DNA of 64,000 nt from Candidatus Methylomirabilota bacterium (GTDB taxonomy: Bacteria > Methylomirabilota > Methylomirabilia > Methylomirabilales > Methylomirabilaceae). The notes beneath the pieces are model-generated. The model did no database searches and was not told the origin of the DNA. It worked only from the letters and a program-made list of their open reading frames with translations. How positions within the stretch are numbered: the stretch's first letter is position 1; the number at the start of each line of letters is the position of its first letter. Positions 63,926 through 64,000 of this stretch are shown here, in pieces. The stretch lies in assembly GCA_028870115.1 (NCBI GenBank), contig JAGWQH010000025.1:1-64000 (forward strand). Reading direction: 5' to 3'. The position numbers were made by a program, and so were the translations under genes.

Positions 63926-64000
63926 TCCGCTTCCATCATCGAAGATCCAACCCCCCGTGATCGATTTAAGTTCTTGAGTTGTGGTTTCAAGGGATAAGAG

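Overview
The window is a 64 kb chromosomal segment of a GC-rich (roughly 58-60%) Gram-negative-type bacterium. Evidence for this includes an OmpH/Skp-like periplasmic chaperone, a CsgG-type lipoprotein, an HlyD/ABC exporter, a bacterial type A RNase P RNA and one tRNA-Ala with an encoded CCA end. The mix of genes (a futalosine-pathway MqnA/MqnD-like enzyme, a chlorite-dismutase-fold protein, PyrR-type pyr attenuation, and many in-frame repeat insertions) is compatible with candidate phylum NC10 (Methylomirabilota). That placement is an inference by general resemblance and has not been checked. No transposase, prophage block or CRISPR array was seen.

Layout. Positions 1-7.8 kb hold three large genes of a defence-island type: a DUF1156 methyltransferase cut by the window edge, a DUF4062-ATPase-HTH fusion, and a HEPN-DUF499 ATPase. 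From 7.8 to 9.6 kb lie small proteins in repeat-rich DNA and the tRNA. From 9.6 to 19.9 kb are an MFS exporter, a ComB-like phosphatase, a hybrid sensor kinase, a radical SAM/alpha-beta hydrolase fusion, the chlorite-dismutase-like and MqnD-like pair, and rpsU with an RRM protein. A long minus-strand block (20.0-29.2 kb) holds a TPR/M48 protease/isoaspartyl peptidase/AI-2E-type operon and a ligA-hlyD-ABC exporter operon.

Positions 30.3-43.5 kb form a PyrR-attenuated pyrimidine operon: pyrR-pyrB-pyrC-carA-(O-methyltransferase)-carB-pyrK-pabB-pabC-pyrD-nth. Folate-precursor genes and endonuclease III are embedded in it, and several of its genes carry low-complexity or palindromic in-frame insertions. 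Positions 43.6-50.7 kb hold exported proteins, a DsbA-like oxidoreductase, a MazE/VapC-type toxin-antitoxin pair, a structured gene-free region, a DUF2235 hydrolase and a papain-like protein. Positions 50.9-54.3 kb hold an EgtD-like methyltransferase followed by a permease-binding-protein fusion and its ATPase, which together resemble an ergothioneine/betaine uptake unit. From 54.7 kb onward come an SDR epimerase, rnpB, a 36-residue membrane protein, a HicB-like antitoxin and an HrgA-like gene flanked by attC-like sites. The window ends with an ECF sigma/anti-sigma pair, a tandemly duplicated two-gene module of small membrane and secreted proteins, and an OmpH-like operon.

The best candidates for undescribed biology are: the in-frame palindromic and 4x7-bp repeat insertions in core metabolic genes; the radical SAM-hydrolase fusion; the EgtD-transporter unit; the duplicated module behind the ECF sigma factor; the highly structured gene-free stretch near 48.0-48.3 kb; and the cassette-like HrgA gene.
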